Source: Mesobacillus jeotgali (GTDB taxonomy: Bacteria > Bacillota > Bacilli > Bacillales > Cytobacillaceae). Taken from it: a stretch of 64,000 bases of DNA. This document shows positions 7,553 through 17,474 of this stretch, piece after piece. The stretch's first letter is position 1, and the number at the start of each line of letters is the position of its first letter. The stretch is taken from assembly GCF_014856545.2 (NCBI RefSeq), contig NZ_CP109811.1:3156001-3220000 (forward strand). The letters are read 5' to 3'. The position numbers were made by a program, and so were the translations under genes. The notes under the pieces are model-generated. The model ran no database searches, was not told the origin of the DNA, and worked only from the letters and a program-made list of their open reading frames with translations.

Positions 7553-9051
7553 TATATCCGCTCTCTCATCAATAGAATTGAAGCCAATTCCTGCTTCCAG
7601 TCCAACGCAACGTCACTTTGTCCACCGGCTGGTTCGGTTTCTTCAAAATGATCTATATTTATACCACAATTACTGCAGCAATTCCGGGGCCTTTCCTGGA
7701 TTTCCTCGCCGAACATATCCAAAATAAAAGCCCTCTTGCATTCCTTTGTATGAATCCAATCAAGCATCTTCTTAATTTGCCTATTTTTTACCTGCAGACG
7801 ATTTTCAATTAATTGCCCCAGGCTCCTTTTATCCTTGTTATAATCCATCGTTTCTATACTAGAGAGGTAATCCTCAACAATCCTCCATTGGATCTCGGTG
7901 AAGCCGCATATCATTGACAGCTCTTCCGCACGTCCGGCAAGATCATGATAATGGAGCTGGTTATCAATTATAAAGGCAAACAGCCTCTCAATCTGGTATT
8001 GATCAGGGAGCTCACCTTCAGCGAGCTGGTACGCCAGCTGTTCGTCTCCTGGAGTGTAAATCAAGACGGCAATTGAATCGCGGCCATCTCTTGCCGCCCT
8101 TCCTATTTCCTGAAGGTATGATTCGATCTGCATTGGCATATGGAAATGAATCACATAACGGACATTTTCTTTATTAATCCCCATTCCAAAAGCGCTTGTA
8201 GCACAAACCACATCAAGCTGGCCATTGATGAATTGCTGCTGGATAAGGATCCGGCTTTCCGGATCAAGGCCCCCATGATAGGCCATGGCATTCATGATTC
8301 CTTTTTCCCTCATATGCGCGGCTGTTTGCTCAGCGACTTTCTTGCTGGAAAAATAAATGATCCCGGGTCCTTTAAAAAATTTCACCAACTCGACTGTCCG
8401 GTCCAGCTTATCCTGAAAAGCAGATGCGAATTCCAAGGCAAGAGAAATAGCGGGCCTGTCCACAGAATAAACCACTTCATTCCAATCTCCTAAATGGAGC
8501 TTTTCAGCTATATCTCTTCGGACTTCCTCTGAGGCCGTGGCTGTCAGCGCAAGCGTTAAAGGATGGCCAAGCTTCTCTCTGAACTCTCCAAGCTTGAGAT
8601 AGTCCGGCCTAAAATCATATCCCCATTGAGAAATACAATGAGCCTCATCTACAACGAACAGTGAGACAGACAATTTTTTAATCCGCTTTAATACAGAATC
8701 AATTCCCAGCATCTCTGGAGAAATGAAGATAAAACGAAACCATTCGAGTTCTTCCATCGCTTTTGCTTTTTGCGGTGGTGACAAAAAGGAATTCAAGGCA
8801 ATCACTCTCTTTTCACCCATCGCCATCATTTGCTCAACCTGATCCTGCATAAGGGACAGCAGGGGTGAAACAATCAAGACCGGCCCGTCCACAAGGTAAC
8901 CCGGAAGCTGGTAGCACAGGGACTTACCCGTTCCAGTTGGCAGCATGGAAATCGTATGTTTTTTTCCTACAACCGATTGGATTGTTTCTTCCTGCCCTGG
9001 ACGGAAATCCTCGAACCCAAAATACCTTTTTAAATAGTTTTTTAATTCCAT
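7552..9051 (-). CDS. recS: ATP-dependent DNA helicase RecQ/RecS
   Basis: 499 residues, a short RecQ without an HRDC domain. Helicase motifs: LPTGTGKSLCYQLP (I), VVDEAHCISQWGYDFRPDY (II, DEAH plus the RecQ aromatic loop), ALTATAS (III), TSAFGMGINKENVRYVIH (V) and QEIGRAARDG (VI). The C-terminal RQC zinc site is CKRA and CCSNC. It unwinds DNA 3' to 5' in recombination repair. It overlaps the end of ypbB by ten bases; in B. subtilis this gene is recS (ypbC). Confidence 0.95.
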   Translation of the reverse strand: MELKNYLKRYFGFEDFRPGQEETIQSVVGKKHTISMLPTGTGKSLCYQLPGYLVDGPVLIVSPLLSLMQDQVEQMMAMGEKRVIALNSFLSPPQKAKAMEELEWFRFIFISPEMLGIDSVLKRIKKLSVSLFVVDEAHCISQWGYDFRPDYLKLGEFREKLGHPLTLALTATASEEVRRDIAEKLHLGDWNEVVYSVDRPAISLALEFASAFQDKLDRTVELVKFFKGPGIIYFSSKKVAEQTAAHMREKGIMNAMAYHGGLDPESRILIQQQFINGQLDVVCATSAFGMGINKENVRYVIHFHMPMQIESYLQEIGRAARDGRDSIAVLIYTPGDEQLAYQLAEGELPDQYQIERLFAFIIDNQLHYHDLAGRAEELSMICGFTEIQWRIVEDYLSSIETMDYNKDKRSLGQLIENRLQVKNRQIKKMLDWIHTKECKRAFILDMFGEEIQERPRNCCSNCGINIDHFEETEPAGGQSDVALDWKQELASILLMRERI

Positions 9052-10103
9052 TCCATATCACCATATTTAGCCATAACAAGCCTAATTTCAAAATAGGAGG
9101 CATCAGCCACCTGTTCCTTGATTTGCTTTAGTTTTTTCGCAGAATTCTGCTGAGCTGCGAGAAGGATTCTTTCCCTTTTGTCATGAAGAACATAGTGATC
9201 TATATTAAAATCCTTGATGGAAAACGTAATTTCCACAACATGATCTTCTATTGTGCTTTGCTTAAGGTTTCGTACAGCTGCAATCTCTTCAAGGGTATAA
9301 CCCCTCTGAATTAATCTATAGGTCTTGTCAGTCGAAATCGTCAAGGGAACGCTGCGCTCCGCCTTTTTGATTAATCCACTAAGCAATGGATAGGCATGCT
9401 CGTTCTCTATCACCCTGTCAAACATTGCATGTAAGCAATTTAAGAATTCGTAATGATAATGAGCCGGTTCTAGACCGGTCTTTTCAGCAGCCTGCAGAGT
9501 GGTTAAACCAATTTTCCTGAAGCCAGTCAGTCTAAAAACAACCAAATCGGGTCTTGTCTTTTCATTATCAAGCGCAGAGATCAGCTCATTATAAAGCCTT
9601 TCCGCAAGCTTGTAACGATCTTCATTTTGCTGCTTGATGTAATGTTTAACCCAAATAAGAGTTTCCCTCTTATTTCTTACCGGGATAAAGGAACGCTCAT
9701 GATTGATAAGATTAGAACTCACCTGGATCAGCAACGTCACCCTTTCCCAAAATGAATCCGTAACCTGGTGATATTTCCAGCCATTCAGATAATCAGGAAG
9801 CTTGTATTCAGCTAACTGTTTTTCCAGCGCTTCTTCTCCCTTGCCCGTTAATATTACCCTCGTTTCTGCAATTTCCTCTGCCAGTCCCCTTTGCTTCAGG
9901 CTATCAATCATGTTTTCGAGTCCTGCACGGGTAACTGAAGGGTATGTATGAAAAAAAGGGGTGATTTTATACAAATGCGCATCTTGTATCGTCTGGGAGG
10001 AACGTTTGCCCTGTAGAAGATGAAATAACGAATAAATGGTTCTATCGCCATTGATTTTTTTCAATATAGACAAAACAACTGTTTCCAAATATGTTATCTC
10101 CAT
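9042..10103 (-). CDS. ypbB: YpbB, RecQ-associated helix-turn-helix protein
   Basis: 353 residues. The C-terminal third contains an HTH_40 domain (RLIQRGYTLEEIAAVRNLK, then QSTIEDHVVEI), a fold related to the wing region found fused to RecQ-like helicases elsewhere. Its overlap with recS points to a shared DNA-repair role, though its function is unproved. The ATG at 10103 has AGGGTGAT upstream; an earlier TTG at 10133 does not. Confidence 0.85.
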   Translation of the reverse strand: MEITYLETVVLSILKKINGDRTIYSLFHLLQGKRSSQTIQDAHLYKITPFFHTYPSVTRAGLENMIDSLKQRGLAEEIAETRVILTGKGEEALEKQLAEYKLPDYLNGWKYHQVTDSFWERVTLLIQVSSNLINHERSFIPVRNKRETLIWVKHYIKQQNEDRYKLAERLYNELISALDNEKTRPDLVVFRLTGFRKIGLTTLQAAEKTGLEPAHYHYEFLNCLHAMFDRVIENEHAYPLLSGLIKKAERSVPLTISTDKTYRLIQRGYTLEEIAAVRNLKQSTIEDHVVEITFSIKDFNIDHYVLHDKRERILLAAQQNSAKKLKQIKEQVADASYFEIRLVMAKYGDMEWN

Positions 10104-10277
10104 AAAATCACCCTGGAATGAAAAATTAAGCAAAGGGCACGATAATATTCGGCGCCCACTATAGCAGAAAAATAATCTAACATTATTTTAACATGAAAAT
10201 ATCTAGTAAAATGTTTTATTTTCAACGGAAAAACCATTCAACGCCTTGTGTGATAAGCATTCTCAATACTTTTTTTA

Positions 10278-10306
10278 TTGAAATGTTGGCGATACAGTTT
10301 TACAAT
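10278..10306 (+). promoter_or_regulatory. Sigma-A promoter of fer
   Basis: TTGAAA (10278-10283) and TACAAT (10301-10306) are separated by 17 bases and lie about 75 bases before the ferredoxin start. The intergenic region to the divergent ypbB holds nothing else I recognise. Confidence 0.65.
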
Positions 10307-10360
10307 AGGTATGAGGAATACGTTTTCACTGTTTCAGTGAAAACAGCATATTATTGTTAA

Positions 10361-10630
<270 letters not shown>

Positions 10631-10640
10631 GAGTATACAT

Positions 10641-10672
10641 AATTCCCGCTTACAGGCGGGAATTTTTTTTTG
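10641..10672 (+). terminator. Rho-independent terminator of fer
   Basis: AATTCCCGC and GCGGGAATT pair around TTACAG, followed by a run of T. Confidence 0.92.
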
Positions 10673-10716
10673 GGAGTTATTACGGATGATGACACTGTAC
10701 ATCCCATTTAAAAATC

Positions 10717-10745
10717 AAAAAGCAACGGTGCAGACCGTTGCTTTT
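10717..10745 (-). terminator. Terminator of ribU (potentially bidirectional)
   Basis: AAAAGCAACGGT and ACCGTTGCTTTT form a hairpin with a short loop; the minus-strand copy ends in a T-rich stretch just after ribU. Confidence 0.85.
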
Positions 10746-10765
10746 GTATTAGAAATCATATGAAT

Positions 10766-11347
10766 TTAAGCACTTTTGAAAGCTTGCTGTCTCTCGATCC
10801 ATGTTTTCATCCTTGTGAAGATCAGCATGAATATGACAGACATCAGTAAGCCTTTAACGAAATTAAATGGTAAAATCCCTGCGACTATCATGGCCCGCGT
10901 TTCCGGTCCGGACATTGCCGGCATATTCAAGAACAAAGTGTAGGCAGGAAGGAACACGTAATAGTTCAGGACACTCATCAGGATGGCCATACTTGTTGTA
11001 CCAGCCACCAATGCGAACGTCATTCCCTTATTGGACTTCATCCGCTGATAGATATAATAAGTTGGAAGGATGAATAAAACACCTGCAACAAAGTTGGCAA
11101 CATGCCCAACAGGAACACCCGTATCACTGCCTGTCATAAAATAATCAAGGGTATTCTTCAAGAATTCTACTAAAATACCGGCAGCCGGACCAAAAATCAA
11201 CGCAGCAATCAATGCAGGTATATCGCTGAAATCGACCATTAAGAATTTTGGAAACGGCGGCAGCGGAAAATTCAGCAGCATCAACACATACGAGATACTG
11301 CTCAGCATACCAATTGAGACCATTGCTTTGACACTAAATTTTTTCAT
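10766..11347 (-). CDS. ribU: Riboflavin ECF transporter S component RibU
   Basis: 193 residues with about six hydrophobic helices (NFPLPPFPKFLMVDFSDIPA at the start of the substrate region). It matches the ECF S-component RibU (YpaA in B. subtilis), which binds riboflavin and works with the shared EcfA/EcfA'/EcfT module. The FMN riboswitch and its terminator hairpin directly upstream show that flavin represses it. Confidence 0.95.
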   Translation of the reverse strand: MKKFSVKAMVSIGMLSSISYVLMLLNFPLPPFPKFLMVDFSDIPALIAALIFGPAAGILVEFLKNTLDYFMTGSDTGVPVGHVANFVAGVLFILPTYYIYQRMKSNKGMTFALVAGTTSMAILMSVLNYYVFLPAYTLFLNMPAMSGPETRAMIVAGILPFNFVKGLLMSVIFMLIFTRMKTWIERQQAFKSA

Positions 11348-11417
11348 TTTCCTCTCTCCTTATAGAGATCCATCTCACATAAAGAAGAAAGATTCGGCAA
11401 TCACATACCCATAACAA

Positions 11418-11448
11418 ATAAAACCCTCAAGTTTTCTGAACTTGAGGG
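11418..11448 (-). terminator. Riboswitch-controlled terminator before ribU
   Basis: CCCTCAAGTT and AACTTGAGGG form a perfect ten-pair hairpin, followed on the minus strand by TTTTATTTGTT. It lies between the FMN aptamer and the ribU start, as expected for the OFF state. Confidence 0.9.
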
Positions 11449-11509
11449 AGACTGTTGAAGGGTATGCCAAATAACCGTTCGAAACCTGCATTTTTCGAAC
11501 GTCTGCAGA

Positions 11510-11641
11510 ACCTCCATCTTCTCCCATCCAGACTATACTGTCGGCTTTGGAATCGCACCAAATCCTGCCCTTACAGGCTCGCGGGCTTAGAGAATTCTTC
11601 TCATTACCGCCGATCGGGAATTTCACCCTGCCCCGAAGATA
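11510..11641 (-). ncRNA. FMN riboswitch (RFN element)
   Basis: On the minus strand the conserved RFN blocks occur in order: TTCGGGGCAGGGTGAAATTC, CCCGATCGGCGGTAATG, AGCCCGCGAGC, GCAGGATTTGGTG, AATTCC-like, then GCCGACAGTATAGTCTGGAT and GGGAGAAGATGGAGG. This is a complete FMN aptamer of about 130 bases, with the ribU terminator after it. Confidence 0.97.
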
Positions 11642-11865
11642 GACCATATTTATTTAACAAGTTTATTATACTGAAAAAAAGATATTTTGTGAAGGTGTAT
11701 GCTTGTGACGATTTTATGTCTGAAATGGCCTAAAATGCATTTTGGTCAATAAGAGGATCGTGATTAGCAAAAATTTCTGCTAAATTCGGAATAACAGAAT
11801 ATAATTAGATTAAATCAATTGATTTTGGTCAGCGCTTGCATTGTATTCATGAACAATTCGGGAGT

Positions 11866-11895
11866 TTGACAAAAGAATATTCGTTTTGTAAAATA
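11866..11895 (+). promoter_or_regulatory. Sigma-A promoter of serA
   Basis: TTGACA (11866-11871) and TAAAAT (11890-11895), spacer 18, about 50 bases before the start. No T-box or other leader motif is visible, so the transcript leader is short. Confidence 0.65.
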
Positions 11896-11943
11896 ATCAG
11901 AAAATTACCACTTTATTTTTCAAAAGAAGGAGTGAAACAAAAA

Positions 11944-13518
11944 ATGTTTCAGGTTCTGGCGGCAGATTCAATAAAGGAAGAAGGCTTACAGCCATTATTA
12001 GAACACGAAGGAATCCAGGTACATATCGGGGGTGTTGGCTCAGGGGTAATCGATTTACAAGAAGTTGATGCCCTAATAGTCAGAAGCGCTACGAAAGTCA
12101 CCAAAGAGCTGCTCGATCGAATGCCACAACTAAAAATCGTTGGCCGGGCAGGTGTCGGTGTAGACAATATCGATATCACCGAGGCGACAAAGAGAGGAAT
12201 TATCGTCGTAAACGCTCCAGATGGGAACACCATTTCTACCGCGGAACATACTTTTGCAATGATGTCTGCTTTAATGCGGAACATCCCACAGGCACACTCC
12301 ACCGTAAAAAATGGAGAATGGAAGAGAAATAAGTTTATTGGAAATGAACTTTACGGAAAGATACTAGGCATTATCGGTTTGGGAAGGATTGGTTCTGAGC
12401 TTGCAAAAAGAGCCAGAGCTTTTGGAATGTCTGTAAAGGTATTTGACCCATTCCTGACGAAAGAGCGGGCAGACGTTTTGGGTGTTCAACTGTCCTCCTT
12501 TGACGAGGTCCTCGCCGAAACCGATATCATCTCGGTCCACACTCCTTTGACGAAAGAAACAAAAGGACTTCTCAATGAAAAGACATTGAGCCAAACTAAA
12601 AAAGGCGTCTATCTCCTCAACTGTGCGCGAGGAGGAATCATTGATGAGATGGCTCTCGCTCATTATATTGAGAATGGTCATGTTGCCGGCGCTGCATTGG
12701 ATGTATTTGAAGTTGAACCCCCAGAGAATCACCCTTTACTTAAGTTTGATTCAGTTATTGCCACCCCACACCTCGGAGCTTCTACAAAAGAAGCGCAGCT
12801 GAATGTTGCTACCCAGGTAGCCAGAGAAATCAGGACTTATTTTGAGAATAGACCTGTGGCCAACTCGATTAATCTCCCGGCAATGTCTAAAGAAATCTAT
12901 GAAAAAATCCAACCCTACCACCAGCTTGCGAAGGAAATGGGGAAGATTGTCTCAGAATGCCACAACAAAGGGATCAGCGAGCTGACAGCCACCTATTCAG
13001 GCACTGCAGCAGATCTCGAGACCTCTTTTTTAACAAAGGCGCTCCTTGCTGGATTTTTCGAAAACCGCATTGATGTGAAAGTAAATGAGGTAAATGCAAT
13101 CCACATTGCAAAAGAGCGTGGAATCATGGTTGGGGAAAAAGTGACAGGAAATTCCTTTGGCTACGCAAATACCATAACAGTAACTGCAAGCGGAGACGGA
13201 GAAACTTTTACAGCGAGAGGAACCTACATTGACCATTACGGGCCAAGGATTGTCAATCTGGACGGTTTTAACATTGATTTCCACCCAGCAGGGAACCTCC
13301 TGTATATCCAGCACATGGACCGTCCTGGGGTAATCGGGCATGTAGGAAAGGTCTTAGGTGACCATGGTGTGAACATTGCGACAATGCAGGTCGGAAGAAA
13401 AGAGGCCGGCGGCGAAGCCATCATGGTCCTCTCGTTTGACAAGCCCCTTTCAAATGAGATGATCGGCAAGCTTGAGTCTCTGCAGGACATTGTCACCATC
13501 AATAGCATATTGCTCTAA
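11944..13518 (+). CDS. serA: D-3-phosphoglycerate dehydrogenase
   Basis: 524 residues, the long SerA type. The NAD-binding Rossmann motif is GLGRIGSELAKRA; catalytic Arg, Glu and His lie in LLNCARGGIID, VFEVEPPE and TPHLGAST. An intervening ASB domain is followed by a C-terminal ACT domain (HMDRPGVIGHVGKVLGDHGV), which usually mediates serine inhibition. It commits 3-phosphoglycerate to serine synthesis. The ATG at 11944 follows AAGGAGTG; the frame is open further upstream but without a ribosome site. Confidence 0.97.
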   Translation: MFQVLAADSIKEEGLQPLLEHEGIQVHIGGVGSGVIDLQEVDALIVRSATKVTKELLDRMPQLKIVGRAGVGVDNIDITEATKRGIIVVNAPDGNTISTAEHTFAMMSALMRNIPQAHSTVKNGEWKRNKFIGNELYGKILGIIGLGRIGSELAKRARAFGMSVKVFDPFLTKERADVLGVQLSSFDEVLAETDIISVHTPLTKETKGLLNEKTLSQTKKGVYLLNCARGGIIDEMALAHYIENGHVAGAALDVFEVEPPENHPLLKFDSVIATPHLGASTKEAQLNVATQVAREIRTYFENRPVANSINLPAMSKEIYEKIQPYHQLAKEMGKIVSECHNKGISELTATYSGTAADLETSFLTKALLAGFFENRIDVKVNEVNAIHIAKERGIMVGEKVTGNSFGYANTITVTASGDGETFTARGTYIDHYGPRIVNLDGFNIDFHPAGNLLYIQHMDRPGVIGHVGKVLGDHGVNIATMQVGRKEAGGEAIMVLSFDKPLSNEMIGKLESLQDIVTINSILL

Positions 13519-13525
13519 GCACAGC

Positions 13526-13556
13526 AAACAGGCCTCCACTTAACGAGGCCTGTTTT
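13526..13556 (+). terminator. Terminator of serA
   Basis: AAACAGGCCTC and GAGGCCTGTTT pair around a short loop, followed by TTTATATAA. Confidence 0.92.
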
Positions 13557-13616
13557 ATATAATTTCGTGTTTAGTATGAGTTTATTCAGCTCGTCCCCAT
13601 TTGTCAGTTCCCCATA

Positions 13617-14429
13617 TTATCCCAACGGAAAAGATTTTCTTTCACCTTTGGAGAATGTCATGATTTCGTCATATCCAACCTCTCGCGCTAGTTCAAGAGC
13701 CTGGCCAAAATCAGCACCGACATGCTCAGGCACATGGGCATCGGAGGACAAAACAATCGGTATATTCTTATCAAAGCACATCTGCAATAGTCTTTTGTCT
13801 GGATACAATGTCTGAGTAGGCTTCCGCAATCCTGCAGTGCTTATTTCCACACAGGTCTTGGATTGTGCCAGCGCTGATGTCGCGCGATCATACTGCTCCA
13901 AAAGGAAGCTTTCATCTTCAGGGACATATTTAAAAATTTTCACAAGATCAATGTGCCCGATTATATCGAAAAGATTTGACTGCGCCAGTGTTACCACCTG
14001 GTCAAAATAACTTTTATACACTTCATAAACATCTCTTCTGTCCCATTCTTTACGATATTCGGCCAGGTCAATCCCGAAATCGCCAATCCAATGGATCGAC
14101 CCTATTACATAATCAAATTCATAGCTGTTGATGAACTGTTCCATTTCCCTATGCTTCCCAGGAGTGTAATCCATCTCGATTGACATTTTAACGTCAATTT
14201 CATTTTTCCAGGCTTCCTTAAAAAGATTAACGTAATCAGCCATATCATAGAATCTGCGTTCATCCACCCAGCTGTTGCGCAGGATATCTGCAGTTTGGTA
14301 GAAGTGATATGCATGCTCAGAAATCCCGAAATGCTGGATTCCCCTTTTATTGGCCATATCAGTAAACTGCTTTAAATAGTCCTGCGTCAATGTGCCTCTT
14401 TCCAGATGGTTGTGGTAATCCGTCAGCAT
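13617..14429 (-). CDS. PHP-family histidinol-phosphatase-like phosphoesterase
   Basis: 270 residues. PHP metal motifs: DYHNHLERG near the start, GISEHAYHF, SIEMDYTPG, IGSIHWIG, IIGHIDLVK and SSDAHVPEHVG. This length and motif set match HisK/YtvP-type histidinol phosphatases, but no his genes are near, so the substrate remains uncertain. The ATG at 14429 is chosen because AAGGGG lies nine bases upstream; other ATGs at 14438 and 14462 are less well placed. Confidence 0.8.
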   Translation of the reverse strand: MLTDYHNHLERGTLTQDYLKQFTDMANKRGIQHFGISEHAYHFYQTADILRNSWVDERRFYDMADYVNLFKEAWKNEIDVKMSIEMDYTPGKHREMEQFINSYEFDYVIGSIHWIGDFGIDLAEYRKEWDRRDVYEVYKSYFDQVVTLAQSNLFDIIGHIDLVKIFKYVPEDESFLLEQYDRATSALAQSKTCVEISTAGLRKPTQTLYPDKRLLQMCFDKNIPIVLSSDAHVPEHVGADFGQALELAREVGYDEIMTFSKGERKSFPLG

Positions 14430-14497
14430 AGTACCCATCCCCTTTGTGACCGTTTTACTCATTATACTTTCAGATAACAGCAGGGGACAAGGATTGA

Positions 14498-15460
14498 TTA
14501 TCGGGTAATTAATATTTGCTGCGGCTGGATTGTATCAGATGTCAGATTGTTCAAAGCTTTTAATTTTTCAACGGACGTGTTTGTCTTTCTTGCAATAGAG
14601 ATTAGTGTATCCCCACTGGAAACCACATAACTCTCTTCAGCTGAACTCTCGATTATTAAAACGTCTCCTGGAGAGATCTGGTTGCTGTTCATATTATTTT
14701 CTTTCTTGATTTTTTCTACAGAAGTGTCATAATATCCAGCGATTGACCAAAGCGTCTCGCCTCTTTGCACGGTATGCTTTGCTATAGGCTGATGCTCAGC
14801 AGCTGCTAGTTTTTCTGAATTTTCGTTTGCAATGTCAATATGGTAGCTCTCGCCTTGGCTGCCAATATCGATATTATCCATCAGTCGAAGCTTGGCAATT
14901 GTTTCTACCGTCACTCCACTTCCTTTTTTCTCCATAGCTAAAATAGGCTGTCCTACAGCTGCTTCACCTAAAGCCAATACAGGATCTACAGCATTTTCTT
15001 TTTCGTATGTCCAATTATCCTTATGAATTTCAAAATGAAGGTGAACTCCAGAGGAATCCCCTGTGTTCCCCATCAGACCAATCACATCGCCCTGCTTAAC
15101 AACCTGCCCTTCTTTCACATTCCTTTTATTCAAATGGGCGTATACAGTTTCCAGGTTGTTCTCATGCTTAATGAACACTACATGTCCATATGAGCCTGAA
15201 TAATATGATTTTGTTACTACCCCTTTATCAACGCTATGTATTGGTGTTTTGAATTCACCTGCAATATCAATTCCCTTATGATGGCCATGTCGCGTTCCAT
15301 ATAAGTCCGTAACGACACCATCGGCTGGCCAAACCCAATCTAAAGTCAATTCTGTTATATCGAGCATTTCTGCCTGAGAGTGCTTTCCGCCAAGAAATAA
15401 CAAACTAATACAGAGTGCCATGATTCCGGCAATGAGTAAACGCTTTATGTAATCCTGCAT
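14498..15460 (-). CDS. Secreted M23 metallopeptidase with two C-terminal LysM domains
   Basis: 320 residues. A signal peptide (1-31, ending SQAEM) precedes an M23 peptidase: RHGHHKGIDIAG holds the first His and Asp ligands, and HLHFEIH is the C-terminal HxH motif. Two LysM repeats follow (HTVQRGETLWSIAGYYDTS and VVSSGDTLISIARKTNTS), each ending with a GDVLII or QQILIT strand. It should cleave peptidoglycan peptide crosslinks at the wall. AAGGAGGAAG precedes the ATG. Confidence 0.88.
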   Translation of the reverse strand: MQDYIKRLLIAGIMALCISLLFLGGKHSQAEMLDITELTLDWVWPADGVVTDLYGTRHGHHKGIDIAGEFKTPIHSVDKGVVTKSYYSGSYGHVVFIKHENNLETVYAHLNKRNVKEGQVVKQGDVIGLMGNTGDSSGVHLHFEIHKDNWTYEKENAVDPVLALGEAAVGQPILAMEKKGSGVTVETIAKLRLMDNIDIGSQGESYHIDIANENSEKLAAAEHQPIAKHTVQRGETLWSIAGYYDTSVEKIKKENNMNSNQISPGDVLIIESSAEESYVVSSGDTLISIARKTNTSVEKLKALNNLTSDTIQPQQILITR

Positions 15461-15641
15461 TTTCTTCCTCCTTAACTTTTTACTCCCTTTCCATCCCTAT
15501 GACAGCCTGTACAAAAATAGAACTGTATTGTGGAAAAGCAGCAGCTAAAAAAGCACATTCGTTATAATTGGTGGGAAGCTGCTTTTTTATGCAAAAGAAG
15601 GAAAATTTGTTATTGGGGTGGTTTTAAGCTCCCCCTCCCAT

Positions 15642-15677
15642 CCAAAAAAAAAAGAAAGACCTGATGGCCTTTCTTTT
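15642..15677 (-). terminator. Terminator of sigX-rsiX
   Basis: AAAGAAAGGCC and GGTCTTTCTTT pair around ATCA, followed by a long T run on the minus strand. It overlaps the rsiX stop. Confidence 0.88.
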
Positions 15678-16917
15678 AGTTGATATTTTTCTTGTTCGGT
15701 GCGAGTGGCAACGGGAGGACCTCGTTCAGATTGAAAGGTCCAAGCTGATCAATGTTCGCATTTGTGAACCTGACTCCGGAGTAATCAAACTCGCTTGCAG
15801 TCATTAGGATTGCCTCAAGATTCGGCAGAAACCCTTCATCAAGAGTCGTATCATCCGTTAAGGTGATTTCTAACACTTTATCTTTTGATTCAGTTTTTGC
15901 AAGCTTGAAATCATCCGGAAGGGAAGGTGAAAGGTAGCCTATTTCATCACCTTTTATCATCTGCAGAAATGCTTCACCAATTGTTTTGTGCTGTTCTTTA
16001 GTCGGCACAAGGTATGGGTTAGCCATGCCTTGTACTGGCAAGAACAAGTACGCTCTTCCCACTGTTGTTTCGGCACTGATTGGCAACTCATTAATTACGC
16101 CAAAGTTACCTAAATCAATCCCCGGTTTACCCTCAGTTGTGAAGATGATTTTATCGATTCCTACACCTGAGAAATCCTGTTTCATTGAGTCAACAAAGTT
16201 AGTGTTTGAAGTGCTTCCTTCTCGGTATGGATTATTTTGTTTAACATCCATTGTCAATGTCTTAGTTGCCTCATCGAAGTTCCAGGTAGCATCTATTGGG
16301 TAGTAATCTGTCAATCCCCATTCCTTTTCCTTAAGCAGCGGCATTGTTTCCGTATAGCTATCTATCAGGGACTTCCCTTCTTTTTTCGGTGCTGTGACCG
16401 TAACTGGAACAATTGCCATCGCCTGGTCGTCAGGAATTGCATAGGTGAAGATGTCTGATGTCTCGATGTCAGCCTCTTCTGGATATAAAGAAATCAGGCC
16501 GTCATAAGGATTTACCTGGTCCATTGCAGCGAAATCCGCCTTTTCTTCTTGCTCACCATCTGCTGACTCCGCCATGAAGGTATTTTCCTGCTCTCCAGTG
16601 CTTTTTTGACTTGCTGAATCATCCCTGACAGCAGTATCCATATCCATTGTTGACTTTTCTTCAGTGGCGGAGTTGCGATCCATGCTCTCCTGGGACGAGT
16701 TGTTGACACCCAGCAGACTTGGAGAAAGAATAAAGGCGAGGAAGAGCACTGCGGCAAGAGCTGCGCCTGGAACAACCCAGACTGGCATCTTCTTTCTTTT
16801 TTCAACACGATGGGCGATATTCTGATAAATGTCACGAGAGTCGCGATGATCTTTTATCTTAGGCATTTGGCCGAGGATTTCTTCTAGCTGCTTATCGCTT
16901 AGCTGTGACTTTTTCAC
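15676..16917 (-). CDS. rsiX: Anti-sigma factor RsiX-like
   Basis: 413 residues. A cytoplasmic N-terminus of about 45 residues (LSDKQLEEILGQMPKIKDHR), a single transmembrane helix (VWVVPGAALAAVLFLAFIL), an acidic low-complexity spacer and an extracytoplasmic domain with repeats of GerMN type. It starts at a GTG inside sigX (26-base overlap), so it is made with SigX. It should hold SigX at the membrane until envelope stress. Slightly longer than B. subtilis RsiX. Confidence 0.88.
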   Translation of the reverse strand: MKKSQLSDKQLEEILGQMPKIKDHRDSRDIYQNIAHRVEKRKKMPVWVVPGAALAAVLFLAFILSPSLLGVNNSSQESMDRNSATEEKSTMDMDTAVRDDSASQKSTGEQENTFMAESADGEQEEKADFAAMDQVNPYDGLISLYPEEADIETSDIFTYAIPDDQAMAIVPVTVTAPKKEGKSLIDSYTETMPLLKEKEWGLTDYYPIDATWNFDEATKTLTMDVKQNNPYREGSTSNTNFVDSMKQDFSGVGIDKIIFTTEGKPGIDLGNFGVINELPISAETTVGRAYLFLPVQGMANPYLVPTKEQHKTIGEAFLQMIKGDEIGYLSPSLPDDFKLAKTESKDKVLEITLTDDTTLDEGFLPNLEAILMTASEFDYSGVRFTNANIDQLGPFNLNEVLPLPLAPNKKNIN

Positions 16918-17443
16918 TAGTCATCCCTTCCTTTTCAATCATTTCTTCCATCAGCTTTTTCAATGTTTTTAAAGCACGGTGCTGAGTCGTCTTTACCTTG
17001 CTTTCCGTCCATGATAAAGCTTCTGCTGTTTCGCTTATCGTTAATTCATGTATATAGCGCATGATGATGACCATTCTCTGGTCAACCGTGCATTGGTCAA
17101 GGCACTTGTACATCAGTTGGATCTCTTCACTTTGAAGTGCCATTTCTTCAGGAAGGGGCTGATCGTCCCTTACCTGGCGTGCAGACATATCAAAGGATTC
17201 AAGCAATCGCTGCTTCCAGCCCTTCTGTTTGCGGAAATGATCAATCGCGACATTTTTGGCAATCGAAAACAGCCATGTCTTTTCACTGCTCTTTCCCTCA
17301 AACCGATCATACGCCTTTAAAACGCGGATGTAGACTTCCTGAACAAGGTCTTCAGCCAGCTCCCTGCTTTTTACCATATAAAATAAAAATTGAAAAACGT
17401 CATGATGATATTTTTGATACAATTCATCAAAAACGGAGTTCAT
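16892..17443 (-). CDS. sigX: ECF sigma factor SigX
   Basis: 183 residues from the chosen start. Sigma-70 region 2 (HHDVFQFLFYMVKSRELAED, then LVQEVYIRVLKAYDRFEG) and region 4 (RYIHELTISETAEALSWTES) are clear. Directs envelope modification and cationic-peptide resistance genes in B. subtilis. The ATG at 17443 begins right where B. subtilis SigX begins and has GGAGG upstream; an in-frame ATG at 17467 does not. Position next to resE matches B. subtilis. Confidence 0.93.
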   Translation of the reverse strand: MNSVFDELYQKYHHDVFQFLFYMVKSRELAEDLVQEVYIRVLKAYDRFEGKSSEKTWLFSIAKNVAIDHFRKQKGWKQRLLESFDMSARQVRDDQPLPEEMALQSEEIQLMYKCLDQCTVDQRMVIIMRYIHELTISETAEALSWTESKVKTTQHRALKTLKKLMEEMIEKEGMTSEKVTAKR

Positions 17444-17474
17444 AGCTCTATTCGCCTCCGTATTCATTAGATTA

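Noticed and set aside
11700..11865. T-box or other leader riboswitch before serA
   Set aside because: No T-box core or specifier structure; the promoter lies only about 50 bases before the start.
15530..15600. Hairpin with GCAGC arms between the M23 and rsiX genes
   Set aside because: The loop would be about 45 bases and the stem short, so a functional structure is not supported.
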